Below, in pieces: positions 22,647-33,320 of a stretch of 64,000 nucleotides of DNA. Position numbers and translations under genes: made by a program. Position 1 is the first letter of the stretch. Every line of letters begins with the position of its first letter. Under the pieces are notes generated by a model. It worked only from the letters and a program-made list of their open reading frames with translations. It made no database searches and was not told where the DNA came from. Origin of the DNA: Xiphydria camelus (lineage: Eukaryota > Arthropoda > Insecta > Hymenoptera > Xiphydriidae); NCBI GenBank assembly GCA_963678675.1, contig OY783200.1, positions 19,172,190 through 19,236,189 on the forward strand, in the 5' to 3' direction.

Positions 22647-23706
22647 CCATTGAATCTGTGACATAGCAAATATTGTATACGATTTTGTGAACTGTAGACG
22701 ATGAGCGTCATGATTGATTGATCGCACTGAGTAAGAGAAGTTAAGCAAGATCGGCAACTACCAACGATGAAACTCTTCGATCAGGTAGGTACGCCTGATT
22801 CTTATCAGATTTAACTTTAGGACTGGTTAAAATTAGGAGTACCTACCTCAGTTTAAAGCTAGGAATCCACTACACTCGACTCGACTCGACTCGACACGAC
22901 ACGGTGACAAAAATTTGCGTGGTGTGTCCACTGGAATCGACGCGACACGACTCGACGCTACTCGACACAACGGTAGTGCTTCGTCCTTTTAAATTTTAAC
23001 GTACAAGGATACATCATGTATGGCTCTATAATTTTTCCAATTATTGCTTCTCTGTAACATCTATACAGATAGAAATTTACTATATATACCTATTTATGTT
23101 TACTTGGTATATTCAAGGCTTTTGAGATTTCTTCTCAAGCTGCGTTGCATATATTATATTTTGGTCTCTACATTTCAAACTATGTATATTTTACAGCATC
23201 TCATATGCTCTAACTTTATTAATGAGATCCTCCTCCATTCTCCTGCGAAATTAATGTAAAATCTTCTAGACTTTCCAAGCAAGACTGCCGCAATTCAACT
23301 GTTCGTTCATCGGTCCATATCTCGATGTGCACTCAAACCGTGTCCACTAGGCTCGACTCGACTCGACTCGACTCGACTCGACGCGACAAATTTCTGGCCA
23401 GCCAGAAAAGTGTCGTGTCGAGTCGAGTCGAGTCGTGTCGAGCCTAGTGGATTTCTACGCCATTTAAATACATGGAAAATCATGCGATCAGAAACGCGTC
23501 GTGTCGAGTCGCGTCGAGTCGTGTCGTGTCGAGTCGAGTCGAGTCGAGTGTAGTGGATTCCTAGCTTTAGAGTTTCATCGTTACAGTTGCCGATCCTGAT
23601 TAACCTCTCCTATCCACCACGGCCAATCAACGATGACTCTCTACGTTTATAATTTCACACATAAATCGTATACTTACGCCACATTTGCTATGACGCAGAT
23701 CCAATG
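22647..23706. mobile_element. CATAGCAAAT palindromic repeat, complete but interrupted
   Basis: Left arm (CCATTGAATCTGTGACATAG, then GATGAGCGTCATGATTGATT, then GATCGGCAACTACCAACGAT) is mirrored by the right arm (ATCGTTACAGTTGCCGATCC, then CCAATCAACGATGACTCTC, then CATTTGCTATGACGCAGATC). About 345 bp belong to this unit. The centre is split by the element at 22856-23571. Related copies lie at 13574-14755, 43229-43367 and 45520-45735. Confidence 0.65.
22856..23571. mobile_element. Inserted element with CTCGA-repeat termini
   Basis: Ends AGCTAGGAATCCACTACA and TGTAGTGGATTCCTAGCT are exact inverted repeats. They run into arrays of CTCGA/CACGA units (TCGACTCGACTCGACTCGA). A second inverted pair of arrays sits inside at 23336-23450 around GGCCAGCCAG. 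It lies in the middle of the 22647-23706 repeat. The related repeat at 45600 reads straight through this point (CTTCAGTTTAAGAGTTT), which supports insertion at TTTA/TTAA, with TTTA present on both sides here. No transposase. Confidence 0.75.
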
Positions 23707-23764
23707 ACCCCTGTCGCCCTGTTGTAGTGGTCATGTTAGAAGTAATCTAATAACGGTGACTCTC

Positions 23765-24003
23765 GCTTCTGAAAGTTTGAGAAGAAAGTAGAGAATAGTT
23801 GCTGCGAAAAAAGTAGTCACAACTCTTGTCATATCCATCACAACTATGAATGTAGTTGCAACAATTAAGATCATATTTGCAACAACTATGGTCGCACTCG
23901 CCGCAATTACGATTATGATTACTAGCTCCAGCTATTACTAGTGCTGATTATCAGATCAGAATAGTTGCCGTAAAAATAGTTGTTATGACTATGTAAGTTC
24001 CTT
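23765..24003. mobile_element. Palindromic MITE family B, copy 3 (expanded)
   Basis: Opens with GAGAATAGTTGCTGCGAAAA and closes with AATAGTTGCCGTAAAAATAG TTGTT (spaced for reading). The interior holds repeated ACAACTATG and GCAACAACTATGG strings. Longer than the other copies because of internal repetition. Confidence 0.45.
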
Positions 24004-26064
24004 TTAGTGTAGAACATGACAAAATGTACAGATGATGATGTGATATAATAATTATGTTTATTGGGTACAAATCTACAGATGTGTGTGACGTAATAATTAC
24101 CTTTGTTGAGTACTTAACAAGAAAAGAAAAGAAATTACTTGGTGTACAAATGTATGTATACTCTCTTACAGTGTAGAAAACTCTGTGCAGTGTGGATTTA
24201 TATGGACCACTTTTGGTGTTAAATAACTATGGAATAAAACTGAATAACACCAGATGTAATTAATATACATAATATGTAGGTCCACACTGGTGAAATGGTG
24301 TTAAAAATTGACACCACTTTTTTACTGTGGAAATATCAGCTAGAAAAGCTTGCACTCCCAGCAAAACGAACATTTGCTGATTTTTCCTAGCGATTGCAAC
24401 AAGTATTCTGACTACAATTTTGTGTCCTACTCTAACAAACACTTCTATTAAAAACAAATTTCGCTAAACTTACTTCTCCTGTTACAACTGTGCAAGCATA
24501 TTTTTCGTCACAACGCTCATTACCGCAAAATCGGAACAGAGAGAGAGAGAGAAACCCGTCGACAAATCTCCATTTCGCCGTTAGTGCAAAACCATTTCTC
24601 TCCGCGAACGAGAACGTAGCGTCCAGAAACTCTCGAAGCCTCCGGGATTCATTCGTCACCTGGAAGAAAAAGTCGGAATCAAAGGACGCGTCTCGCCGGA
24701 TAAAAAAGTTCATTCCAAGACTGTACCGGGGCTTCTCGTCCTTAACCTTTCGTAACAGCTTGCAGGCGATGCTCGGAAGCGCAAGCGAGAGTTCAGTCCC
24801 GCGGCTCTTCGGTGTAACATTACAAACGGCTCCCTAAGGAGTATCGCGTCTCTCCTCTTCCCTCCGCTATCCCTCCTTGCCCCGCTCTCATTCTCCGTCA
24901 ACCGAACGGCGAACCGCCTTCGCGCGTGGTACGTTGCGACCTTTATAAGCGGCCATTAGCCGCCCACTTATCGGAGGCAACAACCGTGGACCGTACGCGG
25001 CGATATATCCGATGCGGGCCGGTCGGCTGCGTATTACAGCGGCGCATAATTTCCGTTAGTGGGAATCGACGCGACATTCGATACTCTCGCCGACGACCAC
25101 GAAATCACTTCGGCGAACGCGTGCCCTCCTCCCCACCACCGCGTTCGTGGAATTCAGGAGAAGCGTCGACGCGATAATAGGCCAGTCGTAGGAGATTTTA
25201 ATTATCGAATAATTGGGGAAATTTTCGGCGCGAGATGAAATCCGTTCAGTTTTAGAGTCTTGTTAATCCCGGTATAGTAATTGTCTGCATTTACTCTGCG
25301 GTCACACGTTTACGAGCAATTCTCGAAACGGGTCTGGTTTTTCGGTAAAAGTGGTAGGTATGTATAAAAATTGATAGAAATTAAATTATTCGCAATAAAT
25401 GCTTAATTAAATGTTATAGCCTTCAATTTTGATACTGACTATTTTTGTTGTGAGAATTTCTCTGAAAGGGGAATATTACCCATTAACTGAAACAATATTT
25501 TCCATGTCGTAATAACGAACTCGAATAGCTATGGTATGTCGTTATAAATCAATTAAATGTTCGAAATAAAACACAGTTCGACTTATCGTTAAATTTCTCC
25601 AATCAATTATTTGATAATTAAGTTTGTTTCATCCGTTACCAGGGCTACGAGCGAGTAATAATGGTTCGTGGTCTATAAAAAAAAATGTTATGGAATAAAA
25701 GCCCTCGCGACCATCGAATTTATTTTGCGTCGGGTTCAATTAAGGCATGGCTCCTCCTCCTCTCCCTCCTCTTCCTGCCGCGCTCGCTCGTGTGTAACGC
25801 CATTAACGGAAATTGAATTTGATACGACACTCCGCGGCATCGCGATTACATTTCCAGGGTCTATTCGCAGAACGCGTCACGTTATAGTTACGAATATGGG
25901 TGTGTAGCTAAGCGTGTAGTGATGGGCTTTCGAAAAGCGAGACGTTGAAATTGCAAATAAAAAGGAGAGTGCAATTAGCATTTGATAATTAGACGACGAT
26001 AGAGAGCGCTGTACGATTGATCCATGTGTGAAATCGTAAGAATAAAATTCTTTCCTGACGTGGC
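24004..26064. other. No gene recognised; CpG-rich 24590-25180
   Basis: 24026-24115 holds two diverged copies of a string of about 45 bp around TACAGATG..GTAATAATTA. 24170-24330 has a loose inverted pair around GTGTGGA..GGTCCACAC. The CpG-rich block at 24590-25180 has open frames to 115 codons with no recognised domain, so a host regulatory region or 5-prime exon cannot be excluded. Confidence 0.35.
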
Positions 26065-26824
26065 GGGAATCCAATCGCATCGGGTCCTTCTGCTTTTAAA
26101 TCAGAGCTTTTTTTATGATTGATTTTTTTCCTCAAAGTTTTCACAGACTATGCCCTTACGATATTTTTTAAAAATATTTCAATAACCGATTGAAGAAGAG
26201 CTTCTTTTTGACGCGAAAATTTCATTACATTGAATTTTCGATGTACTGCCAGTTCTTCCGGCAATACACCTACCAATAGTGCATCATCGAATCAAAATCG
26301 ATGCATATATTCAACGGAAATAAGGAACGGCGAAAGAAAGATAGGAAAGATGCTCAGAAAGAGAGAGGAAGAAAAGGGGAGGCTATATAGTGTGCTATTT
26401 CCAAGTTATAGTTACATATTGAAAGAATTGATATTTCTCATTAAAAGATCGTATATTTTCTTTCGCTTGATTTCATCTGAATATCTTATCGAGTTAGTTG
26501 ATATATGTTAAATAATTGGATAGCCATTCTTTGAAAAATTGTACCATTCTTCAGATATCTTCTGCTTCTTTCTTCGCCAAATAGTTGTCTTCCTTCTCTT
26601 CGAGATATATTTGTATCGACTTTACTCTCCATTGACGTTCACACTCTTGTACCTACATATACATATGTATCTTCCTGAATTGGATCGCACGAATGTTTCT
26701 CGTTTTAAATGTGACAGGTGAACAGTTGTCTTTTAGCATTGTATATCACGTTACGTGAGCCGAATAAGTCTAACGCGATGTCGAGGGGGTTCCGCCCGGA
26801 CGCGCCGGGAATCCAATCGCATCG
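26065..26824. repeat. Direct repeat pair GGGAATCCAATCGCATCG
   Basis: The 18-mer occurs at 26065-26082 and again at 26807-26824, each followed by a purine then GTCCT. Sequence between is AT-rich with no recognised gene. A paired unit 742 bp apart could be the flanks of an unrecognised insertion or a shared functional site. Confidence 0.4.
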
Positions 26825-27846
26825 AGTCCTCCCCTGTAGGAATCCAAATTTTTTCCCCGTGATTCTTCTTCTTGCAACCCCCACGCGTCACGCTCTCGCG
26901 ATATTTTTCAAAGATTTTTCGAGCAGCGGCCACGACAAAAGGGCCGTTCCTCCTTGCGCACAATCCATTACACCCCGAACGCCTCCGTTTATCGGGGTAG
27001 GGGGAGGGAGCGAAGAAGAAATACGGAATTTGCGGGAGAGGGAAGTCGAGCGTCGTCACTTTGGAAAAAAATGGCGGTTACATGAGAAATCGCGCGTGGG
27101 TTAAAATATGCTTGCCTCTCTCGCCTCCTTCCGCGATCCTCGTTATCGATATTAGCGTGATATATCGGCGTATTTGGAAATCGTGTATGAGAGATAAATT
27201 CGCACATCGCTTCTCGGCAGAGTTTACAGTGGAATAGGTATAGCTTTGTATAAAAGGGGTTTGTATAAAAGGGGGGGGGGGGGGAGTTTAATGTTTTCCA
27301 GGAGAACGAAAGAATCTTTTTTATGCTGTGAATTTCGAAGATAAGTATAAATAAAAAATTGTACGTAAATTTCATTGTAGAATTGAAAGAAATTATTGCA
27401 ACTTGACTTGTGCAGCAATGTGGTAGCTAAAATCGTATAAGACATTTGAAAGATAAATGTATTTTAAAAATGAATGAAATATTTTAATAATACAAATGTC
27501 CTTGTGATAAAATTGATCGTACAAAGAATTAGAAAAAAAAAGAAGTAAATGTTCAATAAGATGAGCTTTGAAATTTAACCCTGGTGTCCACACAGTTGAT
27601 GTATGTAAAACAATGGTCAGAAAAAATAACAAAGGATATTTCTACATAACTTGTAATGTTCAATTCTTTTAGCTAAAGCTTTAAGAACGAAATTAATTTG
27701 TTATGCTACTAATTTATATATCGCGTGAACCTTAGCATATGTCTATGTATTAGTAGTTGCATTATTGAAGGGGAGCAAGTATATAAGTACGAGTACGATA
27801 AGTTATTTGATATGCAGGGAACGTGGTTCGTTGGCTGCGTATCCGA
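26825..27846. other. No gene seen
   Basis: Includes a G homopolymer at about 27270-27285 and a CG-richer patch at 26830-27150. Open frames up to 128 codons occur on both strands over the same bases and show no recognised domain. Confidence 0.35.
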
Positions 27847-27887
27847 GGCTCCCGCGTGGGAGGCACAGCCACCCTCACGCGGGAGCC
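27847..27887. repeat. GC-rich hairpin, 12-bp perfect stem
   Basis: GGCTCCCGCGTG (27847-27858) and CACGCGGGAGCC (27876-27887) are exact inverted repeats around a 17-bp loop. Function unknown. Confidence 0.6.
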
Positions 27888-28171
27888 GCATGTTTCGCAG
27901 CGAACGTGTTAAAGAGGCCGACATACCAGGCCCACTAGTTTCTCCTGCGGGGCAGCGGTGAGACGAGGTAATGTCAAAACGCTAGAAGGGGGTGGAGCTA
28001 CGCGAGGTTAGCGATGTTGCCGAATGCATGCAGTGTGGACACGGTCCGGTTAGGTTGGGTCTTACGCCGGCCTCAGTGGCGAGAGCATGGCTCGCTCCCG
28101 TTTAGACCGGGATACCGCGTCGCGCGCGCGTTCCAAGTGTCTCCGGGATTGGCGTACGTCATGTCACCAGT

Positions 28172-28242
28172 GCTTCGATAGCGCAACGGTAAAGTTGCCG
28201 GGCTGGAGGTCTCGATGTCGCGGGTTCAATTCTTGTTTGGGA
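28172..28242 (+). tRNA. tRNA-like sequence, copy 1 (likely pseudo)
   Basis: TAGCGCAACGGTAA fits an A box and CGGGTTCAATTCTTG fits a B box with T-loop TTCAATT. A candidate anticodon loop CTGGAGG would read GGA. The acceptor arms do not pair (GCTTCGA has no partner) and the anticodon stem has a mismatch, so I call this a tRNA-derived repeat head rather than a working tRNA. A T run (T9 or longer) follows at once, as in a Pol III terminator. Confidence 0.45.
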
Positions 28243-28470
28243 TTTTTTTTTTATTAACTTTTTTCATTCGATTACAACCTTTTCTTGTTATAGAAAGTGG
28301 TTTACATTATCGAATAAAATAAGAGTTTCAATTTTTTTCATAGTTTTACGTTATTTTCTTCCTCGTTGAGGTGAACCAATGTTATTTGAAAGAACAGTTG
28401 GAAGCATCGTTGCATTTTTTTATTCTTACATTTCGTCATGGGAATTTTTGGCTGCCGAAGATTTTGTACA

Positions 28471-28647
28471 TTATTTTGGATAATAATTGTCGAAAAAACA
28501 TTTGAAGCACACCGTATTTTGACACCATGAACATTTGACGAATGGAACTTTGCCACACGCACATTTACACTTTAAAAGCATTATGGGAAAGCAAATTTCA
28601 TTGACATTTTCGAAAAACGGCCTTGTTGGCAATAATATTGGTTCACC
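28471..28647 (-). pseudogene. Cysteine-rich 58-codon frame in the foldback loop
   Basis: I cannot name the protein. On the minus strand, 58 codons are open to a TAA at 28471-28473, bounded upstream by a TGA at 28648-28650. The end reads KCKCACGKVPFVKCSWCQ, then NTVCFKCFFDNYYPK. The spacing C-x-C-x-C-x8-C-x2-C-x4-C-x2-C-F-F looks like a zinc-binding C-terminal tail. Such tails close many piggyBac-type transposases, where the typical form is CxxC..CxxC followed by CF. It exactly fills the unpaired loop of a foldback. It may be a transposase relic or chance. Confidence 0.35.
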
Positions 28648-28720
28648 TCAACGAGGAAGAAAATAACGTAAAACTATAAACAAAAATTGAAATTCTTCTT
28701 TTATTCGATAATGTAAACCA

Positions 28721-29096
28721 CTTTCTATAACAAGAAAAGGGGTTGTAATCGAATGAAAAAAGTTAATAAAAAAAAACCCCGACAAGAATTGAACCCGTGA
28801 CATCGAGACTTCCAGCCCGGCAACTTAACCGTTGCGCTATCGAAGCATTGGTGACATGACGCACGCCAATCCCGGAGACACTTTGAATGCGCGCGCGATG
28901 CGATTTTCAAAAATTTTTTTCTTCGAAACAAAGGTCAAAGAAAAAGCCGAAACACGTGTCTAATATTTTTCGATACAATTTCGCCAAAAAAATTCTCAAG
29001 ACAAAATCGATTTGACATTTGTCGGGGTCCCCTTGTGAGATACGCCCTTACGTGATAAGACCGACGATATTCTGCTATTCGTGGTGGAGACAAATC
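28721..29096. repeat. Direct repeat unit A (partner 29251-29559)
   Basis: Starts CTTTCTATAACAAGAA, passes through a tRNA-like block, and ends TATTCTGCTATTCGTGGTGG then AGACAAAT. The same order appears at 29251-29559 in the same orientation with small indels and one larger deletion. Unit A overlaps the right arm of the foldback. Confidence 0.7.
28776..28846 (-). tRNA. tRNA-like sequence, copy 2 (likely pseudo)
   Basis: Inverted counterpart of the 28172-28242 copy in the other foldback arm. A box TAGCGCAACGGTTAAG, B box CGGGTTCAATTCTTG, candidate anticodon GGA in CTGGAAG. The acceptor stem is not formed. Confidence 0.45.
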
Positions 29097-29250
29097 CAAG
29101 AATCAAAGGTCATACAAATCTGTCCAGCCGTTCGTTAGTTATAAATAGTGTAACTAACCCGACTTTCTTTTATATAATATATAGACATCAAAATTAACGC
29201 GGGAGAATACGCTCTACCAGCAAACAAACTGGCAACGCCGCGCAAGCCAA

Positions 29251-29559
29251 CTTTCTATAACAAGAAGGGATTGTATAATTGAATGAAAAAAAGTTAATAA
29301 AAAAAAACCCCTACAAGACTTGAACCCGCGACATCAAGACTCCCAGCCTGGCAATTTAACCGTTGCGCTATCGAAGCATCGGTAACATTATGCACGCCAA
29401 TCCCGAAGACACTTGGAACGCGCGCGCGACGCTATTCCAAGAAGTTTTCAAGACAAAATCGATTTGACATCTGCCGGGCCCCCCCCCCCCCCCCCTTGTG
29501 AGATACGCCCTTACGTGATAAGACCGACGATATTCTGCTATTCGTGGCGGAGACAAATC
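29251..29559. repeat. Direct repeat unit B with a C17 homopolymer
   Basis: Matches 28721-29096 from CTTTCTATAACAAGAA to CGTGGCGGAGACAAAT. Where unit A has GTCGGGGTCCCC, unit B has a run of 17 C (29479-29495), apparently grown from the short C run. Confidence 0.7.
29308..29377 (-). tRNA. tRNA-like sequence, copy 3 (likely pseudo)
   Basis: Third copy, in direct repeat unit B. A box TAGCGCAACGGTTAAA, B box CGGGTTCAAGTCTTG. The loop CTGGGAG would give GGG. No paired acceptor stem. Confidence 0.4.
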
Positions 29560-31529
29560 TGACAACCCCGCAGTCCGTACGTAGTGAAGACGCTAGATGG
29601 AAGCATTACTCGGCTGATAAAAGTAGACGAGTAATAGGTTTGAAATAAAGGTTTTCTGCAATGGGCTTTCAGAAATCTTTCGTGCAAAAGGTGGTAGTAC
29701 CTTGTACAGGGTTTATTTTAGGGTCCCATAGAAGAATTCATTTCAATACTTTGATTGTTTCCGCGTTTACAACTTGCAAAATATAGGTATATTTGTGAGG
29801 TCGCCGATGGATTACAACAAAGAAATTTATTTTTTTTTTTTTCTATAGGGCCCTAGATTTATGTTTTTTAAGTGTGGTGGCGAAAAGTACAAAAGGTTCT
29901 TATGCACCATGTTGGAATTATCGCTTTACAGCCGCGACAACTTTTCGGGCGTTTCCAGACGGGGTGTGTCGGCCTCTTAAAGGATTAAAATTGTCAAAAT
30001 AATTTTTGGTCACAATGAGAGTTACTACATCCTCGCACGCGCGACGATTCACGTGCGGAAGTCGACGTCGTCGCATATAAAAGAGACGAAGGAAGATGAG
30101 AGAGGGAGAAAAGCCATCGATAAATCATTTCGCTGCACTTTCAGTACAGCTAATCGAATCGTGTGAAACTTTTAATGCTTCTCCGACGCACTTTCAAATT
30201 CGCCGTACAGAGCGCATAGGTGCATTTGCAGATTAAAGTAGCACGAACAAATTGTGCATCGAGCAGTACGCCTCCACGTAATATATTATCACTTATCACC
30301 CGAGCTCTCTTTCGTAGTCCCGGGCACAGAGCCGGTGGGATATCAATAATTATGAAATATCGGCTGCCTGTCACACCCTGCCCAGCCGGGGCCCACCCCC
30401 TGACCTACCATCACCATCCCACCCCCTCCCCTTCCTCCTCCATCGAGCCGGAGATAAACGCGTTAAATTATTACAAAGAGGAAGAGAGACAAAGCATGAA
30501 ATATAATGGAGGACAGCAGGCCGCGTGGAGTGCATTACCGATCACCAACCCTTAATAGAATATGACGGATTTTAACACCCAGCTGCTGCATGGCGCTGCT
30601 GCACCGGTGTCTCCACTACGTTACAGGTGTTCGTGAATTGAGAAGCTAGAATTTTTATGTTTCTCTGAATTATATTTCATTTATTTTCCTTTCGAATTCT
30701 ATACAATATTAATAATATAGGTTAATGATTTTTGAAATGCCAGGGTTGTTGACAAATTATTGATAGGTATTGAAATGGATATGTTTTGAAATTTCGTATT
30801 TATGTACTTACTCGAAGGTTACAGGTATTTCTAAAGTTAGTACTTTTTGTAATAAAGAAATTGAAGCTCCCCTCTTTAAGAAAATCTGTGTAGAGAAACT
30901 TATTGTTTCTCTTCTTTACTTAGAGGGTGTATTTAACATAATTAATTCTTATGGATTTTTGAAATGTTTTCTTCTGAAAAATAGGCAATTAAAATCATTA
31001 CTTTTTTTCTGCTAAGCAACTCTAAAAATTATATTACGAAAAATTTAACGCTGTTATAACAATACCGAATCATTCTTCCAATAAATTCAAAAGAAAATGT
31101 TAACCTAAAAAATATATAAAGAGTCAATTTTAGCATTAAAATACATCGTTACCATAGGAAGATTTTTAACAACAAAATGAACAAAAAAATTGAGAGAAAT
31201 CTGCATCGCGAGAACGAAATTCCTTCGATCCTCGTGATTTCTCTTTCATTCGAATTAGACGGACACCCGGCGCACTGTGCTCCATTGTACCGTATCACGA
31301 GCGACGATATATACCTACAGCGAGTCCAACAGGCAGGATAGCGGGTACCGCAAATCCGATTAAACTCCAATAATTAAAAACTAGAGCTCGGTACAACGTG
31401 TAATCTACTAATGGAAATCTGAAATGACTCACCTATCATCCTTTCCTCGCCCTTTCCACAGATAGTTGTATTATATATGGGGCATTCCACGCCAGATTGA
31501 TAAGCCTTTGACCCCGACCATCTTGGATT
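29560..31529. other. No gene recognised
   Basis: 30050-30560 is GC-richer with open frames on both strands (to 111 codons) and no known domain. The rest is AT-rich. At 31430 a minus-strand TAG|GTGAGT resembles a splice donor but lacks supporting context. Confidence 0.35.
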
Positions 31530-32241
31530 TGCTTCGCGGTTGTTTCCCATGTTGTGCTCATTCTAAGCCTCCAGTTTTTTAAAGAGATTTTTCACCATGA
31601 CGTTCATTAAATTATGTATTTTTTTTTAAGATTGCCGAAAAATACCATTTTGTAAATTCTGAAAAGATTCTGAAAAATCTTCTCAGAAGTTACAATCAGC
31701 AGAGTCGTGCGAAAGTGGTAAAATTTGGTTTACTTATTTTTGTATGCACTTCAAATATATTTACTTCGCACAAATAATGTTTAAATCCGGTTCAAATTAT
31801 AGAAAATTTCCTATAGAGGAAATATTAGAATATTCCCTGCCGGGAATGTAAATGAAAATCATTTAAAAAACGAAACTAATTTTTTCTGAAATTTTTCGAA
31901 ATAATTGTGGAAAAAATGAATTTCTCCTTTCAAGTGATTTTTATTCATCCGAGGATATTCTAATATTTCCTTCCGAATTTGAACTTGGTTTAGACATTTT
32001 TTGGTTAAAAAATGTTTTAAGCGTATAAAAAATAGTAAACAAATACCACTTTCGGATGAGTCTTAAATTGATTGTAACTTCTTAGAAACCTTTTGAGTAT
32101 TTTTCTAAATTAAAAAAATGGTTTTTCTTATTTGTCTTAAAAAATTCAAAATTCATGAACGCTCTATGAAGAGAAAATCTATTTTAAAAAACTAGAGACC
32201 TTTTAGAGTGAGCACAAGACGGGGAAAATCGCGAAACAAAT
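31530..32241. mobile_element. Diverged foldback of about 710 bp
   Basis: CTTCGCGGTTGTTTCCCATG, TTGTGCTCATTCTAAGCCTC and AGTTTTTT on the left pair with AAAAAACTAGAGACC, TTTTAGAGTGAGCACAAGAC and GGGGAAAATCGCGAAAC on the right. Inner matches continue (AAGTTACAATCA with TGATTGTAACTTC; GGAAATATTAGAATATTCCC with GAGGATATTCTAATATTTCC), so the whole unit folds on itself. GGGGCATTCCAC precedes it at about 31480. No coding sequence. Confidence 0.6.
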
Positions 32242-32533
32242 TGTTGTATCACGTGATTATTAAGTATTTAATAAGTTAAGTACGATATCTAACGACATAT
32301 CATAGAATTTACGAGAATTAGTGTTATTGTTGAGTTTATTTTTCATCAGACTGAAGATGGAATAGAAAAACTTCTTTCAAAATAAAAATACAGGAATCAC
32401 ATGCTAGATTGTATACAAGTAGAATTAAACAGTTATTATAACTAAACAAGCTTATTTGAAAAAGTGACCCTGTATAAAGACATTTATTTACATCAAACAA
32501 AAATGTATAAAAGACTCAAATATAAATTTATAT

Positions 32534-32757
32534 AGAGGAGAGTCGTCTAATTTCGGATAGCAGACTAACTCGAGCACCATCTGAAGTTGTAAACAAAACC
32601 CTCGCTAGGGGACATAGGGCACATGTGATAGCATGTTCTTGGTATGACTTTTCCCTTCGCATATATCGAGATTTTTGTTTACAACTTCAGATGGCGCTCG
32701 AAATTAGTCTGCTATCCGAAATAAGGAAACCATCCGAAATTAGGCGACTTTCCTCCA
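32534..32757. mobile_element. MITE with TTTCGGATAGCAGACTA arms
   Basis: Left GAGGAGAGTCGTCTAATTTC, GGATAGCAGACTA and CACCATCTGAAGTTGTAAAC are mirrored by GTTTACAACTTCAGATGGCG, TAGTCTGCTATCCGAAAT and GAAATTAGGCGACTTTCCTC. The right arm has an extra GGAAACCATCC segment. About 224 bp, non-coding. Confidence 0.75.
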
Positions 32758-32962
32758 GATTTTTGTATATACAAAAATATTGGATATGAAGAAATATACT
32801 TTTATTATTTAACGAAAATATACTCTTGTCATAATTTTACACTCATTTATGTTATTATATTTATATTATTATATTCATCTTGGGATGTACTGGAAATTCA
32901 CATGTATATATATTTTTAAAAATATGTAAAAAATATAATTTTAGATATATCTATGTGATGTA

Positions 32963-33152
32963 TACACTGAGAAAAAATAGTACATTCAGTTAAATCAATG
33001 ACTACGGATGGGGGAATGCAGAATTGTTTGCTTCGACCAATAAATTTGGTTATAACGTACAATGGCTATTTAAGGGAAACAGGCTGTAGTCCATTCAAGT
33101 CAATTATTAGTCTAAGTAATTATAAGTCTAAGTAAGCATGTCTTGTTCAGTG
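32963..33152. mobile_element. Short element with CACTGA..TCAGTG ends
   Basis: CACTGAGAAAAAATAG on the left and CTTGTTCAGTG on the right, each next to TATA. CACTGAGAAAAA-type ends are common in insect MITEs. The terminal match is short. Confidence 0.35.
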
Positions 33153-33302
33153 TATACTATAATACATGTTGTTTAAATGCATTCCTATGTATTTATCCAA
33201 ATTATAAAAAATAATATAATCCATATACCTACATTAAATATATCATGATACTGAATATAAAGAATAGATAATTTTATATTTTAAATACACTTTTCAATAC
33301 TT

Positions 33303-33320
33303 TCTCTCTCTCTCTCTCTC
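33303..33320. repeat. (CT)9 microsatellite
   Basis: Nine CT units in TTTCTCTCTCTCTCTCTCTC. Confidence 0.9.

Larger units (their letters stand above)
28119..28900. mobile_element. Foldback element with tRNA-like arms
   Basis: Arms 28119-28381 and 28638-28900 are inverted repeats with about 90 percent match by eye. From outside in they contain GCGCGCGCGTTCCAAGTGTC, a tRNA-like block, GTTAATAAAAAAAAA-type A/T, CTTTCTATAACAAGAAAAGG and AGGTGAACCAAT. The loop of about 256 bp carries a cysteine-rich minus-strand frame (28471-28647). The tRNA-like blocks would supply RNA polymerase III A and B boxes. I infer a foldback transposon or an inverted duplication of a tRNA-derived repeat. Confidence 0.65.

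Noticed and set aside
28172..28242. A working tRNA gene
   Set aside because: A and B box strings are good, but the acceptor stem is not formed, the anticodon stem has mismatches and three diverged copies sit in repeats.
31420..31445. Minus-strand splice donor TAG|GTGAGT
   Set aside because: Sequence on the exon side has no supported frame or acceptor, and an isolated donor match is expected by chance.
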